The notes under the pieces are model-generated. The model was not told where the DNA came from, searched no databases, and saw only the letters and a list, made by a program, of their open reading frames with translations. Made by a program: the position numbers and the translations under genes. Positions 1 to 12,029 of a stretch of 64,000 nt of DNA are shown here, piece by piece. Source of the stretch: Ancylostoma caninum (taxonomy: Eukaryota > Nematoda > Chromadorea > Rhabditida > Ancylostomatidae); contig JBAJFG010000344.1 of NCBI GenBank assembly GCA_037903475.1, forward strand, positions 682,001 through 746,000, in the 5' to 3' direction. Positions within the stretch are counted from its first letter, which is position 1. Each line of letters opens with the position of its first letter.

Positions 1-608
1 TCAAACGGAATATAGACCTAATAATAAAAACAGCACTGGCCAAAGAGACCTTATGTTGTGTTCAGCACATGTAGTAACCATACGCAGAAATACCCAGTCA
101 AGGTGGGGGAAGGTAGCGCGGGGGGGGACGAGAAAAAACTTCAGTCTCCGTCATATGGAGAAATGAGACTGCAAAAATATCAATTTTTATGCCAAAGAAT
201 TTTTTAAATATTTGCGAAATGGTAACAAAAAATAAATACAAATTAGGCTCGTACAAAATCTCCAGCCATTCTGACAGCATTTTTTTTTCGTGAAATGGGC
301 GAAAAAAAAATAGGCGACTCATTCTTTGGTGAACCTACCGTAGCCTTACCGTAATCTTTCTACAGTACAAAGCCTGTACGACCTATGTATACTGCAGGTC
401 AATATCAGTACTTACTGCATGTGTGCTGTCACAGGCAGGAACACCTGATCACTCAAGCTCCACTTTCGTAATTTCGTTGAAACATGATTTTATTAGTGGG
501 AATTCATGGAAATTCACATATAGGAAAAATTGTTTGTTTACATAAATTTTTTTTCACATCCACACTCATAAATTTTGAAAATTCCACGAAATTTTCCTGT
601 ACTTCCAG
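1..608. other. No exon recognised upstream of the CRYL1-like exons
   Basis: This stretch is AT-rich with poly-T and poly-G runs. I looked for the missing N-terminal Rossmann motif (GxGxxG) of the downstream dehydrogenase in all frames and did not find it. It is therefore probably intron, and the first exon or exons probably lie left of the window. Confidence 0.5.
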
Positions 609-2546
609 AGCGAGGGACTTTCGAGAGGAGTGACCACACTTGAAGAGGCACCATCAAGAATAGCCACAACAATGAAGTTGAATGAAGCACTAGCCGGAGC
701 TATTTATGCACAGGTTCCTTACTGGTTTACTAGTTACAACTCTTCAACTTACAAGTAACTATCGGCTCTTGGTAACTTGCTGGTAAATACCAGTTTTCTT
801 GACAGGAATCAACTTGTGAAGACGTGGAATTCAAGAAGAAAATTTTCGCGGAAATGGATCGATACGCATCGCCAGACATCATCCTGGCGAGTAGCACATC
901 TACCATACCTGCATCGAAATTTACGGAAGGACTGACGCATCGGTAGGAGACTAAGTCGCAGTTGCGGACGACACACGTGCAATGTCGACAATATATGTTT
1001 TTGTTCGGCTACTAGCGAAAAACCCCCTGTTTAGATCTCAATGCCTAGTGGCTCATCCCGTAAATCCACCATTGTACCTAACGCTGGTTGAAATGGTCCC
1101 GGCACCTTGGACGGATGAGAAAGTCATGTCGAAAGCGTGTGAAATCATGAAGAACATCGGGCAAGTGAGCTCATTTACAGATCAATCGATCAATAAATCA
1201 TGGGTCAGTCTGGCCCTCTCTCCTAGGCCCCGCCCACCGGCTCCGCCCTCTATCTCCCCACGAATTAGGGCTTGAGAATGGGTTTCCAGCAATTTTCCAC
1301 GGATTCACTTGTACCACTCTAATCGTAATCTCCTGGAGAATTTTTTCATGAGGAAAATTTCTGAAAAAAAAATTTCCGGGAGTGGGACGGTGCCCCTAGA
1401 AATACTCAACCAATCATGACATTTCCGATCAAATAAGCGCGACGCCCCACCCTTTTCTCGCTATCTGAGCTCTCACCGCTCGCTTAGCTGCTGCACAGAT
1501 GTGGAACGAACCTCATCAATTCAGCAGTACTTACAGCATTTTCTCGATCACATGACGCGAGAACTGGTCCCCAGGACTCGAGTACCACCATATCCGAATT
1601 TGCGCTTTCTTAGGATATTCCATAGTGATTTATAGATGACTACAAACTTTTAGGATCCCGTCCGACTTCATCACGAGGTGCTTGGCTTCGCTGTGAATCG
1701 GCTCCAGTACGCGCTATTAGCGGAGGCATGGCGACTAGTTGGTGATAATGTGCTGTCTCCAGAAGATGTCGACAAGGTAGCAGTAAAATCACGTGGTTCT
1801 TAGTAGCACTTTTGTCTGTTTCACGCTGGAAATTTCGATCGGTCAGGTGATGAGTGCCGGTCTCGGACCACGCTATGCAATTCACGGACCATTGCAGACC
1901 GTTCATCTTAACGCCAATGGTGGGCTTTTTATGCTAGTGTTATGTAGTTTTGCTTCGAAATCATAATTGTTTATTTATTTGGTACATAATACCAGAGAAA
2001 AGTGCTGATTTTCATTCATGACCCAAGGATATTTCCTCATAAGCCATCAATGGCTATTTTTTTAAAATTTCTTCGCCACCGGTGGCTAACGCTCCTCCCC
2101 TAGCTGCAACCTCTCCCACCAAAGTGTGCCGCAAGCCATTTCACCTAAACTATATGTTCTTCTGGTCTCTTAAAAGGCGAAGATTGTATTTTGTATCAAA
2201 CATGCCACCAGCTGCTACAGCTCCGCCCATTAAAGTGTGCCGCACCCTCAATGACCCTCCTCACCTCGGCCTTTCGCCTCAGTTTAAAAAAAAAGCTTTC
2301 CGACTCCATTTTTTCCTTTAGAAATATCTTCCAGGTATTCGCGACTACTTTGCTCGATACGGCGAAGGAATCCGCCGCGTTCTAGCTGATATGGGTCCCA
2401 CACCGACATTCAAAGAAACAGCTACGGTAGAAAAATTGGAGGCATCGCTAAATAAGGCGATGCCACTCGATCAACTCCCAGCACTAAAAGCAGAGCGTGA
2501 ACGAAACCTCGCTCGGGTAGCTGCTCTGAAGAAGAAAATGGACTGA
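609..2546 (+). CDS. CRYL1: Lambda-crystallin-like / L-gulonate 3-dehydrogenase (CRYL1 family), 5'-partial
   Basis: Six exons (609-713, 806-942, 1035-1164, 1654-1776, 1847-1919, 2335-2546) join in phase into 259 codons ending in TGA. Motifs seen in order: [12 protein letters not shown] (substrate/NAD loop with the conserved serine), LVAHPVNPP (catalytic His), VEMVPAPWT (partner Glu) and [19 protein letters not shown], the start of the C-terminal helical domain. This is the 3-hydroxyacyl-CoA-dehydrogenase fold. Family members are cytosolic NAD-dependent enzymes that oxidise L-gulonate in the glucuronate-xylulose pathway. About 60 N-terminal residues carrying the GxGxxG nucleotide site are missing, compared with a usual length near 319. 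The acceptor at 2334 was chosen over the AG at 2321 because only 2334 keeps frame. It converges on the TMBIM6-like gene. Confidence 0.9.
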
Positions 2547-3355
2547 AAACATGATCATCGATCGATATCGATTAGCGCCACACCACTTGGCCAAATTTCT
2601 TCCTTGCCACTGCCCGCGTGTGTGTACGCAATTACGTCCTTGGCATAATTCCATGTCCTGTTTGCCTCACTTTTCCAACATCTCACTTATTTACTATGTT
2701 TTCTTCATTATCCTCTAGTGCCATAAAACTTTTAACATTTTAAGGACGTAAGTCCATCCTTGTGAAGACGAACTTCCAAGAGACAAGTTGAAAGTTCAGT
2801 CCGGTAAGCAGGCAGACTTACAGTAACCTTTCCGCGTAAAATAAGGCGTGCTTCCAGCATTTGCACTAAATGCATGAAATCAGGAAAACGGAAAAGAAAA
2901 AATGGGAGGCGATTGTGATGGTGAAAAATGACTTGCTAACCAACAGCCCCATACCGTCTAGTTGGATATGTCTATTGCAATCGCCACCATTCACATTTTA
3001 GTCCACGCCCACAAGTTACAGTAGCGCACCCTACTCACCGGACCGATCTTCTCATCCTATATCCCCTCTAATCGGCTCTTATCACCTTTTGTCTTCGGTA
3101 CATTTATCACTACAAGTTATCTACATTCTTCACACAAAAAGAAATCGATAAATCGATAATCGGAATGACAGCGCTCCAGAAAAATCTCTTCAAGCATCAA
3201 ATCAATACAGAATATTATCAAGTAGCACATATTTATGGATTACAGTAGCGAAAAGAATGATGAGTTCAATGTTCTAATCATAGATATAGTGGTAAAATAG
3301 GTGAACGCAGGCATTGAACTCGTCAGTACAATATCGATCGGAACTCTTGATCAAC
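2547..3355. other. Convergent intergenic spacer
   Basis: The spacer lies between the stop codons of the CRYL1-like (+) and TMBIM6-like (-) genes and presumably holds both 3' UTRs. Nothing coding was seen. An ATCGATAAATCGATAATCG-type palindromic string sits near 3143-3163. Confidence 0.5.
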
Positions 3356-6062
3356 TTAATCTCTTCTCTTTCTGTTGTCCCTCTGTCTCTTGTCGGCAAG
3401 AAGTACAATGAGGTATCTGAAAAAAACTCCATCACTAGCCCGAGGTTTTGCCGTAATAACCCTAGGAGATAAAGAAAAGAGAGGGAGAAAACGTGAAGCA
3501 AAAAATGGACCCAGCACGAAAAAGAATTCGTAAGAGCCAGGAAGATAGTATGATACCCTAATGGAATGAATGAGGATCTGATTTTACCTGAAAATGTTGG
3601 CGAAGTCCATGAACAGTTCAACTGCATGCCAGATATAGTCGTCGTCACCGCGGCGTGACTTCTCGGCAATCAGCTGTGTGTCATACACGACAAAGGCACA
3701 AGCCAGGGCTAGGCCTATAAATAAAACAGCTAAGATCGTTGCAATCCCTCAAATACTTAGTATCTAAAGATTTTGGAATAAAAAGACCAAGTATATAGTG
3801 AACTTAGTAAAGAAATAACAATATTTGGAATGATGCTATATGCAATACGTTCTCGTATACGTTATATAAAAATTTTCTCGCATCGCTTCAACTATCAAGC
3901 AGCTAGGAATCGAAACTTAGCGACCATGCCAGCAACCAGGTCTGGGGTTACTTGCGCAATAGCAGTAACAGTTATAAATTTGCTGTCTGAGAATCCAAAT
4001 CCTTTGGATACAGCTCACCAGTAACTCATGAACACAAGCAAATCGTCATGAGCAAATAGAAACTCAAAAGAGAACACTTGAAAAAAAGAAACAGAAAACA
4101 CAAACCTCCAATGATGATGACGTAATACGAAGCGAAGAAAGCCGCAAACAACAAGCACAGTGAGGCTGACGCCAAAGTACCTTAATTTAGCAGTACTTTA
4201 TTTACCAAATTCACTATAAGGCGAACAACAGTTATTTTGGCATTCTTCACCGACTTCAGTATTGGGGTAAACGACGTGTAGAAGTCTTAATTCTTCCGCA
4301 AAGAGATTGAAACCCCATATCTTACAAAACTGACAATACAAACTTCCTAATCAAAAAAGATCAAAAGAGAACGTTTAGAAAAATGAGAATAGCACGCGAC
4401 CACATACTTCTTGCGCTCGGAACCAGTTAAACTTCCGAAGAAGTTACAAGTCATTAAACGTACCTCCCAAATGGATGTACTTCGTCGATGGAGCATGGAG
4501 TGCAACAAGCGAGAAACATCCGAACACAGTGGTAGTGGCTAGTAGAGCGGTCAACACACACGATGGGTCGATTTCAATGACACGTTCGAGAAGAGGTCCC
4601 ATGCTCACACCTTAAAAGGTTTCATAGAATGATCGTTCAATATACTAACTCCCTATTTTATCTCCCAATACAGCAAATTCTCGTCATTGTCGAGGAATGT
4701 CGGCTGATTCATGATTTCTTTCACATTCTTCGTTTACCTTCGGAAAGAAATCCGAATTACTGTGAAAATAAATGACCTAGCGTAAACTTGCAACCACCCA
4801 GAAATCATGGAAAGCACTTTTGCTTTGGATTCTATCGGTAGAATGAGTAATGTGTCATTTATTCAACAACTTAGCAACAACCATATGACAGAATAGAGGC
4901 TTTTTTCTCACAGCAACAGTTCACTGCAGTAATTCAAACCCGCAATCACACAGAAACATCGAATTCTGAGTAAATGACCAAGGCACTCCTTCGCATTGTA
5001 CAGTGGACATTAACTTTTATTGCACACCTGGAAACGATGCCGCACCGCAACACCTATGCGGCGCGGCAGACCAGGTGGTCCTTGTGGTTCTCGAGCGTGA
5101 TCATTTTCTTGTCTCTTTTTCACCGATAATTCCCTTATCTCCCTGCATTCAACTAACAGCAATCCCGATCACGCCCAAGCAACACAGTGCCCAATTGGTC
5201 TGCCGCGCCGCATAGGTAGTGAGGCACGGCCGCGATTTCAGTTATGCAATAATGATTGACGCCTCCCCCCCCCCCCCCCCGCCTCGACTACGATTTCATT
5301 CTAGGCGAACTAAAATGGTCATGAACAAGTCTTCAAATTGAGAATAAAATCTCGAAATAACGCAGTGCGCTCTCATTAGTATTGTGCACCCTCATAAGTT
5401 TCATTTTTATTCTAATTTTCACTTTCATTAGACTTGATCTTTTGAATTTGATTTACCCGCTAATGATTCGTTGCTTTCGAAGAGAGCGAGATTATTAAGG
5501 AATTACTAAACTCCAACTGGTAATGCTCACCAGAAATTCCACAGAACAGTAGGAAGTAACCAAGTCTTTTCTTTTCATTCTCTCTTGTATGTGGCGTAGA
5601 AATGAGCGTGAACATAACACCAGTCGATACGAATGCCAACAGGAAATTCGCCCTGAAATTACGAAATCCAATTTTCCTTGAATATATTTCCCTCAATAAA
5701 TATCACTAGACGATATCCATGTGTCATAGCTTTTCCCCTAAATGCCTGTTTCCATGACAACTGGAAAAAGACTCCATTAGAGTCAAAACTGTAGCAAATT
5801 CACAAACCTCAAAATATTTGTGAACATGTGAATTGCTGCGCCAATAGCCGCCGCGCCAACGCCAGCAGCTACTGTTGCGTAGACATTGCGTAGGTGTTCC
5901 TGCACACTCTTCTCCCTAAAGAAACCCAGTAATTAGCACCAAATTACCCAGAGTGGTAAACACAGTGAAAAAAAGTGCTTACAATCTGTTATTGAGTCCG
6001 GAGAATGTGCGTTGGATATTGTCGAAAAAGTTCGTAGCGCTAGGATCTCGAGAACGATTCAT
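3356..6062 (-). CDS. TMBIM6: Bax inhibitor-1 / TMBIM6 family membrane protein, complete
   Basis: Seven exons on the minus strand (6062-5983, 5915-5808, 5652-5531, 4610-4464, 4180-4106, 3714-3588, 3416-3356) join without a phase error into 239 residues, against 237 in human BI-1. The N-terminal cytosolic segment is followed by EHLRNVYATVAAGVGAAAIG, STPHTRENEKKRLGYFLLFC and several further hydrophobic helices. The signature YDTQLIAEKSRRGDDDYIWH is followed by a charged, Lys/Arg-rich tail (DKRQRDNRKRRD). The family sits in the ER membrane, is a pH-sensitive calcium leak and suppresses cell death. The acidic residues of the YDTQ...DYIWH segment are kept. The start is the first ATG of the exon, in the frame that all later exons continue. 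No oddity seen. Confidence 0.95.
5043..5222. mobile_element. GC-rich foldback element (family 1, divergent copy) in TMBIM6 intron 3
   Basis: The inverted arms contain ATGCGGCGCGGCAGACCA at about 5056-5073 and TGGTCTGCCGCGCCGCAT at about 5197-5214. They are near-perfect complements and match the arms of the elements at 7303 and 28101. A C-homopolymer follows at 5267-5281. The outer ends seen in the other copies were not found here. Confidence 0.7.
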
Positions 6063-7103
6063 TCTGGAATGAGGAGCGATGAAATTGTGCCGTAACGACT
6101 ATGAAAGCGACGGAACGAATAGATGGCGGTGGAGAGGAGCAGAAAAGAAAATACGAATGTGAGGACAGCTCTTCCTTCAACATAAAAATTGGAAAAACTC
6201 AAATTGGAGGTCATAGTAATACAGCTATATGAAACTTGTTTCTATGAGCGAGATGGAGCACTTTCGGACCAGATATCAACCAATACGAACTCTTGCAAAA
6301 TCATTAGCGCAAATATGGCTTCTCAAGGAATGATTTCGATAAATTAAGCAAAAATTTGACTGTGAAGATCGCTATACTAGTTCTTACAACTCAGCTGTAG
6401 AAAAAACATAAGACTAACGTTATTGAAGCACTAAAATTCCTAGAAACATCACGTCTCTTTAATCACAAACGCTGAAACTTAGCGCGAAGTGAAAAAAAAA
6501 ACCGGTCAATTGTTACTGAAGATTTGCAAAAAAAGCCGAAGACATGGCCCATAAATTGATGTTCTAGAAAATTTGCAAACACAACCAGGTATCTTTGTGC
6601 ACGCTTTCTCAAACTTGAAATCTGATAAGAAAACCTCATTCTAGAAATGAATCCGGTTCCGACAATATGTAGACGTTCCACCTACTGCCTTTTCTGTCTG
6701 CGGTGAAATATGGACAAGAATAAGATGGAACGAATTGGTGTGATTTAGAGACGCTGTCATGCCACAAAATATAAGAAACTGGTAGGAAATTGACGATGCA
6801 AGATTAACAGAAGAGTGGGATACGGGGCAGCACTGGAGAAAACAAACGCGATACTAAACTAGGGCGTGCTGATAGTCACGGACACACCAAGCTCCACTAA
6901 AAATGGGGTTCTGAAGCAAAAATTCAAGGCGAGGTTAATTGCTGCTAAAGGACACAATCACCGAAGATTGGTAGAGGGTAGAATGAATTAAGCACCGGTC
7001 TAAAACTCATCTGTAGGAAAATCATGTGGAAACTGATGTGTACTGACTGCAGCTACAGGATATTCCGGTGGAGTGGACCCGCTCGCAGGCACCGCAGCTA
7101 CGA

Positions 7104-7199
7104 CGAGAATGAGAACCTCGTTATCAATATTGTGTGAGGGTGGCAGCCCTGATAGTCTGGCACCCTCAGACAGTATCGATAACGAGGTTCTCATTCTTG
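7104..7199. repeat. Long near-perfect hairpin
   Basis: GAGAATGAGAACCTCGTTATC (7105-7125) pairs with its reverse complement ending at about 7198. Pairing continues inward through TGAGGGTG / CACCCTC, giving a stem near 38 bp with a few mismatches and a loop of about 18 bases. Confidence 0.85.
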
Positions 7200-7302
7200 A
7201 TTGATCATCCCGTTCCTTGCCCAGACCTGGCAACCAGGTAGTTTTGTGTCTCCTCCACTGGAATCCCCTTTAATATAGTCCGTCTCAAACCAACATAACT
7301 AG

Positions 7303-7600
7303 TGCCGTTCAGTCATCTTTGCATCACAGCACACCATCCACCTGGTCTGCCGCGCCGCACCACCCTCGCGGCGCGGCAGGCCTGCTAAGCGCTGTGGTTG
7401 CCGACTTTGATGTTTTGCTCATGTCTCCACCGTTTTTCTTCGTGTCTCTGTTTTCATTCCAAAATGTTTGCATCAGAAACATCAATACCAGCAACGCCCG
7501 ACAACCACAGCGTTCAGCTGAACCGCCACGACGCACAGGTAGTGCGGCGCGGCAAACCACATGGACGGTATTCGATAAGGCAAAAATCATTGACCGGCAT
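7303..7600. mobile_element. GC-rich foldback MITE, family 1
   Basis: The outer inverted repeat TGCCGTTCAGTCATCTTTGC (7303-7322) pairs with the complement of GCAAAAATCATTGACCGGCA (7581-7600). Inside lie paired GC-rich arms, CTGGTCTGCCGCGCCGCA and GTGCGGCGCGGCAAACCA. Outer ends and arms match the copy at 28101-28386. No transposase is present. Confidence 0.8.
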
Positions 7601-7644
7601 TGCAAATAATTGGGCATGACGCTCCAATATGAACGTCAAGCATC

Positions 7645-7918
7645 TACAGTGGACGTAAATGGCGTTGGCCCATTCGCGGCCTCGAGAAGGACGTCGCGCA
7701 ACCGCGCCGCGCGCGCTGTAACCGATGTTTCTGCTGCTGTTATGCTATTTCTACCAGCTTTTCTACCCGATTTCAAGGATTTTCGACCAAATCGGGAAGG
7801 AAAGAGCCTAGAAATAGCATTCCGGCAGCAGACGACATCGATCCTGGCTCGCGCGGCGCGGTCGCGCTGCGTCCTTCTCGAGGCCGCAGATGGGCCACCG
7901 CCATTGCCGTCCACTGTA
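7645..7918. mobile_element. Snapback MITE, family 2, copy a
   Basis: It begins TACAGTGGACGTAAATGGCG and ends with the complement of TACAGTGGACGGCAATGGCG. The GC-rich inner arms and an inner palindrome around GCTATTTCTACC make almost the whole 274 bp self-complementary. The TA at each end suggests a TA target site, as in Tc1/mariner-type MITEs (inference). Four more copies lie in the window. Confidence 0.85.
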
Positions 7919-9647
7919 CATATGTTGCTTTGCCAAGATATTCATGATGTCCCACTTTTAGAAATGGTGTTACAAAAAGCTTCCAAGACTTGCAGTTATT
8001 CTGTTCAGCAGGCGACGCCAGTCAAACTCATAAAAATTGCTCAAACTAAACTAGTCACACATGCGCACTTACTGGTTGAAGCATCTCACACTTCTTAAGA
8101 TAATAGGCAATAAATAAGAAAACGAACTAGCAACAAAGAGCATGAAGCACAGCGAACTGACCACCAGATAACGCATCAGCCGATAAATCTGCTCTATCAT
8201 ATCAACAAACCAACAGTCAAACAAACTGCACGACAGCTCTCATAGCACAAATATCAAAAGAAATGAAGACGAGGATGGGACCGTTTCTCATAAGGTTTCG
8301 CTTGCGCTTGTGCCAATAATCAGCTGCCTATACCCAGTGTCTAACAACATCACTACATAATTTTCTCAACATTGCCTAGCAACAGAATAAATGTGTGAGC
8401 GATAAGGTGTTGAAAAAAAAAGACCCCAATGAGGATTCGTGTGGACGATGATTAACAGGAAAGAAGTGAAGGAGCTAGATCTCAATTCAGAACACATCAA
8501 TGGATGAGAAAACAATAGGGAAAAATATGAGGCAAATTCCTCTCGTTTTGTCCTCTCGCCTACTCATTGGTGAAGAGAATATGACGATGTAATCAAATGT
8601 CAGATTTTTAGGAGTGATAAGTAACAGCCGCTCTTTCTTTACCTATGCGTTGTGCAGATGAACGAATAGCCTTTTTTGCAGCACACATTCAAGCTATTGA
8701 CGTGTTACGAAATTGAACCAATTTAGAAAGCGCAACTGGTCCAAAAAAAAGCTGCATTACGTTCAACGCATATTCTTCGTTGCAAGAAGCAGAAAAAGCA
8801 GAGGATAAGCAGAGGAAGAATGATGGTAGAAATAAAAATGGCGATCCAAGGCCAAGCAAAAGAAGGCAGAGCAATTTCTAAATTCCACCTGATAAATGTT
8901 GGATAGCTACTGCTACGCAAAGGCTTCTCGGGATTCACACGACTAAGTAGAAACTTTAATTTGGAGAAAATGAGTAAGCCTTATAGTAGTGGTAGATGAA
9001 TAAGATAAAGCGTTCAGTAAGATAAGCACGTGGTATTACCATAATTTTTAAGCATAACTGACCCGAGCCACCCTCTCTAAACTCAAAATTGACAATGTCT
9101 TAGGGATGGGTGGTTCGGTGTTCGATAAACCTTAATCACCTAGTTGGTGACATTCAATAAAGTTTGCGCAAACAACGCTTTATTTTACGCCCGAAAACTA
9201 CGGTACGACCATCAGAACCGGACTGAACTTTTCATTTTGGTATTTTTTTCCTGAGACGTATCCAATAAGAGAGAGAAGTAAAGATAAAATTACTTCCGAT
9301 GAAAGAGCCTCAACCATTTCTGTTCAAGACACGCTTGCTTTTAAGGTGAAATTTAAGGTGTGTATACTACAGTGAACGTCCTAAAGGCATTCATGGCAAG
9401 TAAACCTACACGGAACATAAAACCATTGCAATAACCTATAATGCAACTGCAGCAGAACCTACAACAATAAAATGTGTGCCAGTACGAATCACACCACTGT
9501 CAAAAGCGCCGTGTAATCGCATGCTGGGATCGAGGCCATTGATCAGGCAACAGTGACGCAAATATATGCGGTAAACAGCGTCACCAGATTTTCCTAATAG
9601 GAAAATGCGGTGAGATGTTCGTACTGGTGGATTAAGAAGCGTAAAGG

Positions 9648-9836
9648 ATATATGACGCTGCCAACTAATTTGTCCTCGCAAAAATGCAAAGTAGAGAATG
9701 AATGGCAGAATCTGAACGCTTCCAGTTATGCTACCATTTCATTTTCACTGTGCCATGCCCCAAACGGTCCGGATTGTGGCCATTCATTCCCAACTTGCAT
9801 TTTTACGCGGACAAATTAGTTGGCAGCGTCATATAT
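9648..9836. mobile_element. 189-bp TIR element
   Basis: ATATATGACGCTGCCAACTA at 9648-9667 is exactly complementary to TAGTTGGCAGCGTCATATAT at 9817-9836. The repeat continues inward imperfectly through ATTTGTCC and AAAAATGCAA, about 42 bp per arm. No transposase; single copy here. Confidence 0.85.
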
Positions 9837-12029
9837 GAAGTATGAAAAGAAGCATTCACTGCTGAAGGGATTTCCTTTCTTTGTTATGATTCGCAAATTT
9901 CCAACAGGAATTGGTGGAGTGATGTCTCCATGAACTAATAAGTGGCCAAGGCCAATAACTACCGCAGAAGATCCAGAAAACTCTACATAACCAGCTAAAC
10001 CCCCAATTCCCTCGAACTTAATATAGGAAAGAGGTCAAACAAGCGACTGTACCTAAGTTCAAAGGACCCAATGACAACTACGGAATAACCACGAACACTG
10101 GTGAAACAATGGCTAAATAACTAAGAATTTCGTAATGTCAATCGTCATCGCACAGAAGGTACACGTCGCATAGGAGCCGACAAACGACTGCAGCGGCAAT
10201 CGATGAGGGGCGGGGCTCGCCTCATCTCTTGTTGCCCCGTTCCGGGACGCCCTATTGGAACATTCTCTGGGAATCTCTGGGAACATTCTTCAGTTTCAGA
10301 GCAGCTTATGCTCTAATTACCAATTAAGAACTCGAAGAGACTGCTACAGATAGAATGCAGAGAGGACTTTTGAAAAGCTGCGATAGTTAATAACGCACCT
10401 ATTCCAAAAGGTCCAGATTTTAGACCTTCCCAATATACGTGCAAAACTGAAGTGTAACCAACCGCCAGATGAAACTGTTTAACTTGCAACTGTGAGCACT
10501 GATATAAAATGAAGAAAAGTTTGATATGAGGCCCAAACGTGTAAAGTCATGGAAAAAGTGATTGCATTCGATAATATTACGATTGGAAATAGATCGAAAA
10601 ATCTCCACTTTGCAGTGGATAGCTATCTGTAGCCGTTTTCCTGTATATTGTAAAGAAAAACATGAGAAGGACCACTACATGACCTTTTGTAAATCCTAAA
10701 GAATATTTTTATGGACGAAAAGCCTGCAAAGCTGCAAGTTCAGTAGGTGAAAAATTAGCACTAGAAAATGCCAATCAATTCTGCAGCAACCTGATATTCG
10801 AATAGAAACTTTCAATCTAGATTAAGCAAAATTCGAATGTTCCACCAAAACGAGCTCTGGAGGAAGTTTAGGAAAGGATACAAGATTCCCTTTCTCGGAT
10901 ATTAGGATGTACAAATCCGCTACCTAACTAAATTAACTGAATTATTCGGTACTTATTCGAATTAACCATACTTCAGAGCAACGAGGGCATTGCAATCCAT
11001 TACAAAAAAAAACAAGGAACTCATAAGCGATGTAACAAAAGATAGACTTTCCCCACATAGGAACATTAAAAAAATTCAATGAGTTCTGACGCAAGTACAA
11101 AAATAATAACGAAATATCAAAAGGGCTAAAAAAAAGGGAAAGGGCTGCATTGTGACTTGTCATGATGTATAACATAAATAAATAATAAATAATATCAACA
11201 GCTATCACAATGAGGTATGAACGAGATTATCGAAACCGTTCGAGTGATTTCAAAAAAAAAAACAACTAAATGCAACAAAAACTTTATTTTGCATGCAAAT
11301 TCCTGAAAAAAAAAAACAACTCTTATATCTCTAAAGTTCCAACAACGGTCCTACAATCAAGAAAAGGAGCTCCGGGAAGAAAACAAAACAGGGAAAGGCA
11401 ACATTCACATAAAATTCAATGAGTTCTGACGCAAGTACAAAAACCATTCTCAACCTTCTTCTAACTTTAGGCAGTAGACTATTATGGGGAAAGTCTGGAG
11501 CGTGTACATATCTAGTGAAAAGTGATGTTCTCCAAATTTCAAACACTTAAAGAAAACATTGTTTTTGAAAGTATGCGCTGCCTTTACGAGTCACTGGGAG
11601 AATAACCAACTAATCACAGGTCTGAATTGCCAACAAAGAAAATTGCGGGAATTTTCTAGTGCTCTAATCATATAAACCGAACTTAATTCACATACCATTG
11701 AAGAAACCATAAAAGTCACCAAACAAAGAATAGCAGAACATCCAGAACCACATAATGAGCATTCGCTAGATGGTAATTTACCGTTGGCTAGTGGAATAAT
11801 TACTAACTGCGAGGATATGAAGGACGACATTCTCTCACAAAAATTCAAGATCAACTGACACCTCAAACTAAGCACAATTGCGCGATTCTCTGCATCAGAC
11901 TCTCGTGAACACTCAACAATTCTAGAAAACACTTGGATGAAAAATATACCAGTGCAACAGGATAAAAATTTGCAATGAGACCAACCTAGACTACTACAAA
12001 ACTTGCAGAGAACAACCAGTAATCCATGA

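Larger units (their letters stand above)
6063..12029. other. 6-kb spacer between TMBIM6-like and CHORDC1-like genes
   Basis: Apart from the four repeats listed separately (7104-7199, 7303-7600, 7645-7918, 9648-9836), I see no exon with convincing splice signals on either strand. The long open frames at 7.3-8.1 kb lie in the palindromic MITEs. Confidence 0.5.

Noticed and set aside
7610..8098. 162-codon plus-strand and 92-codon minus-strand frames
   Set aside because: They run through the snapback MITE at 7645-7918; the GC-rich palindrome is open on both strands, and the same false frames recur at every MITE copy (31.8, 33.0, 36.1 and 42.4 kb).
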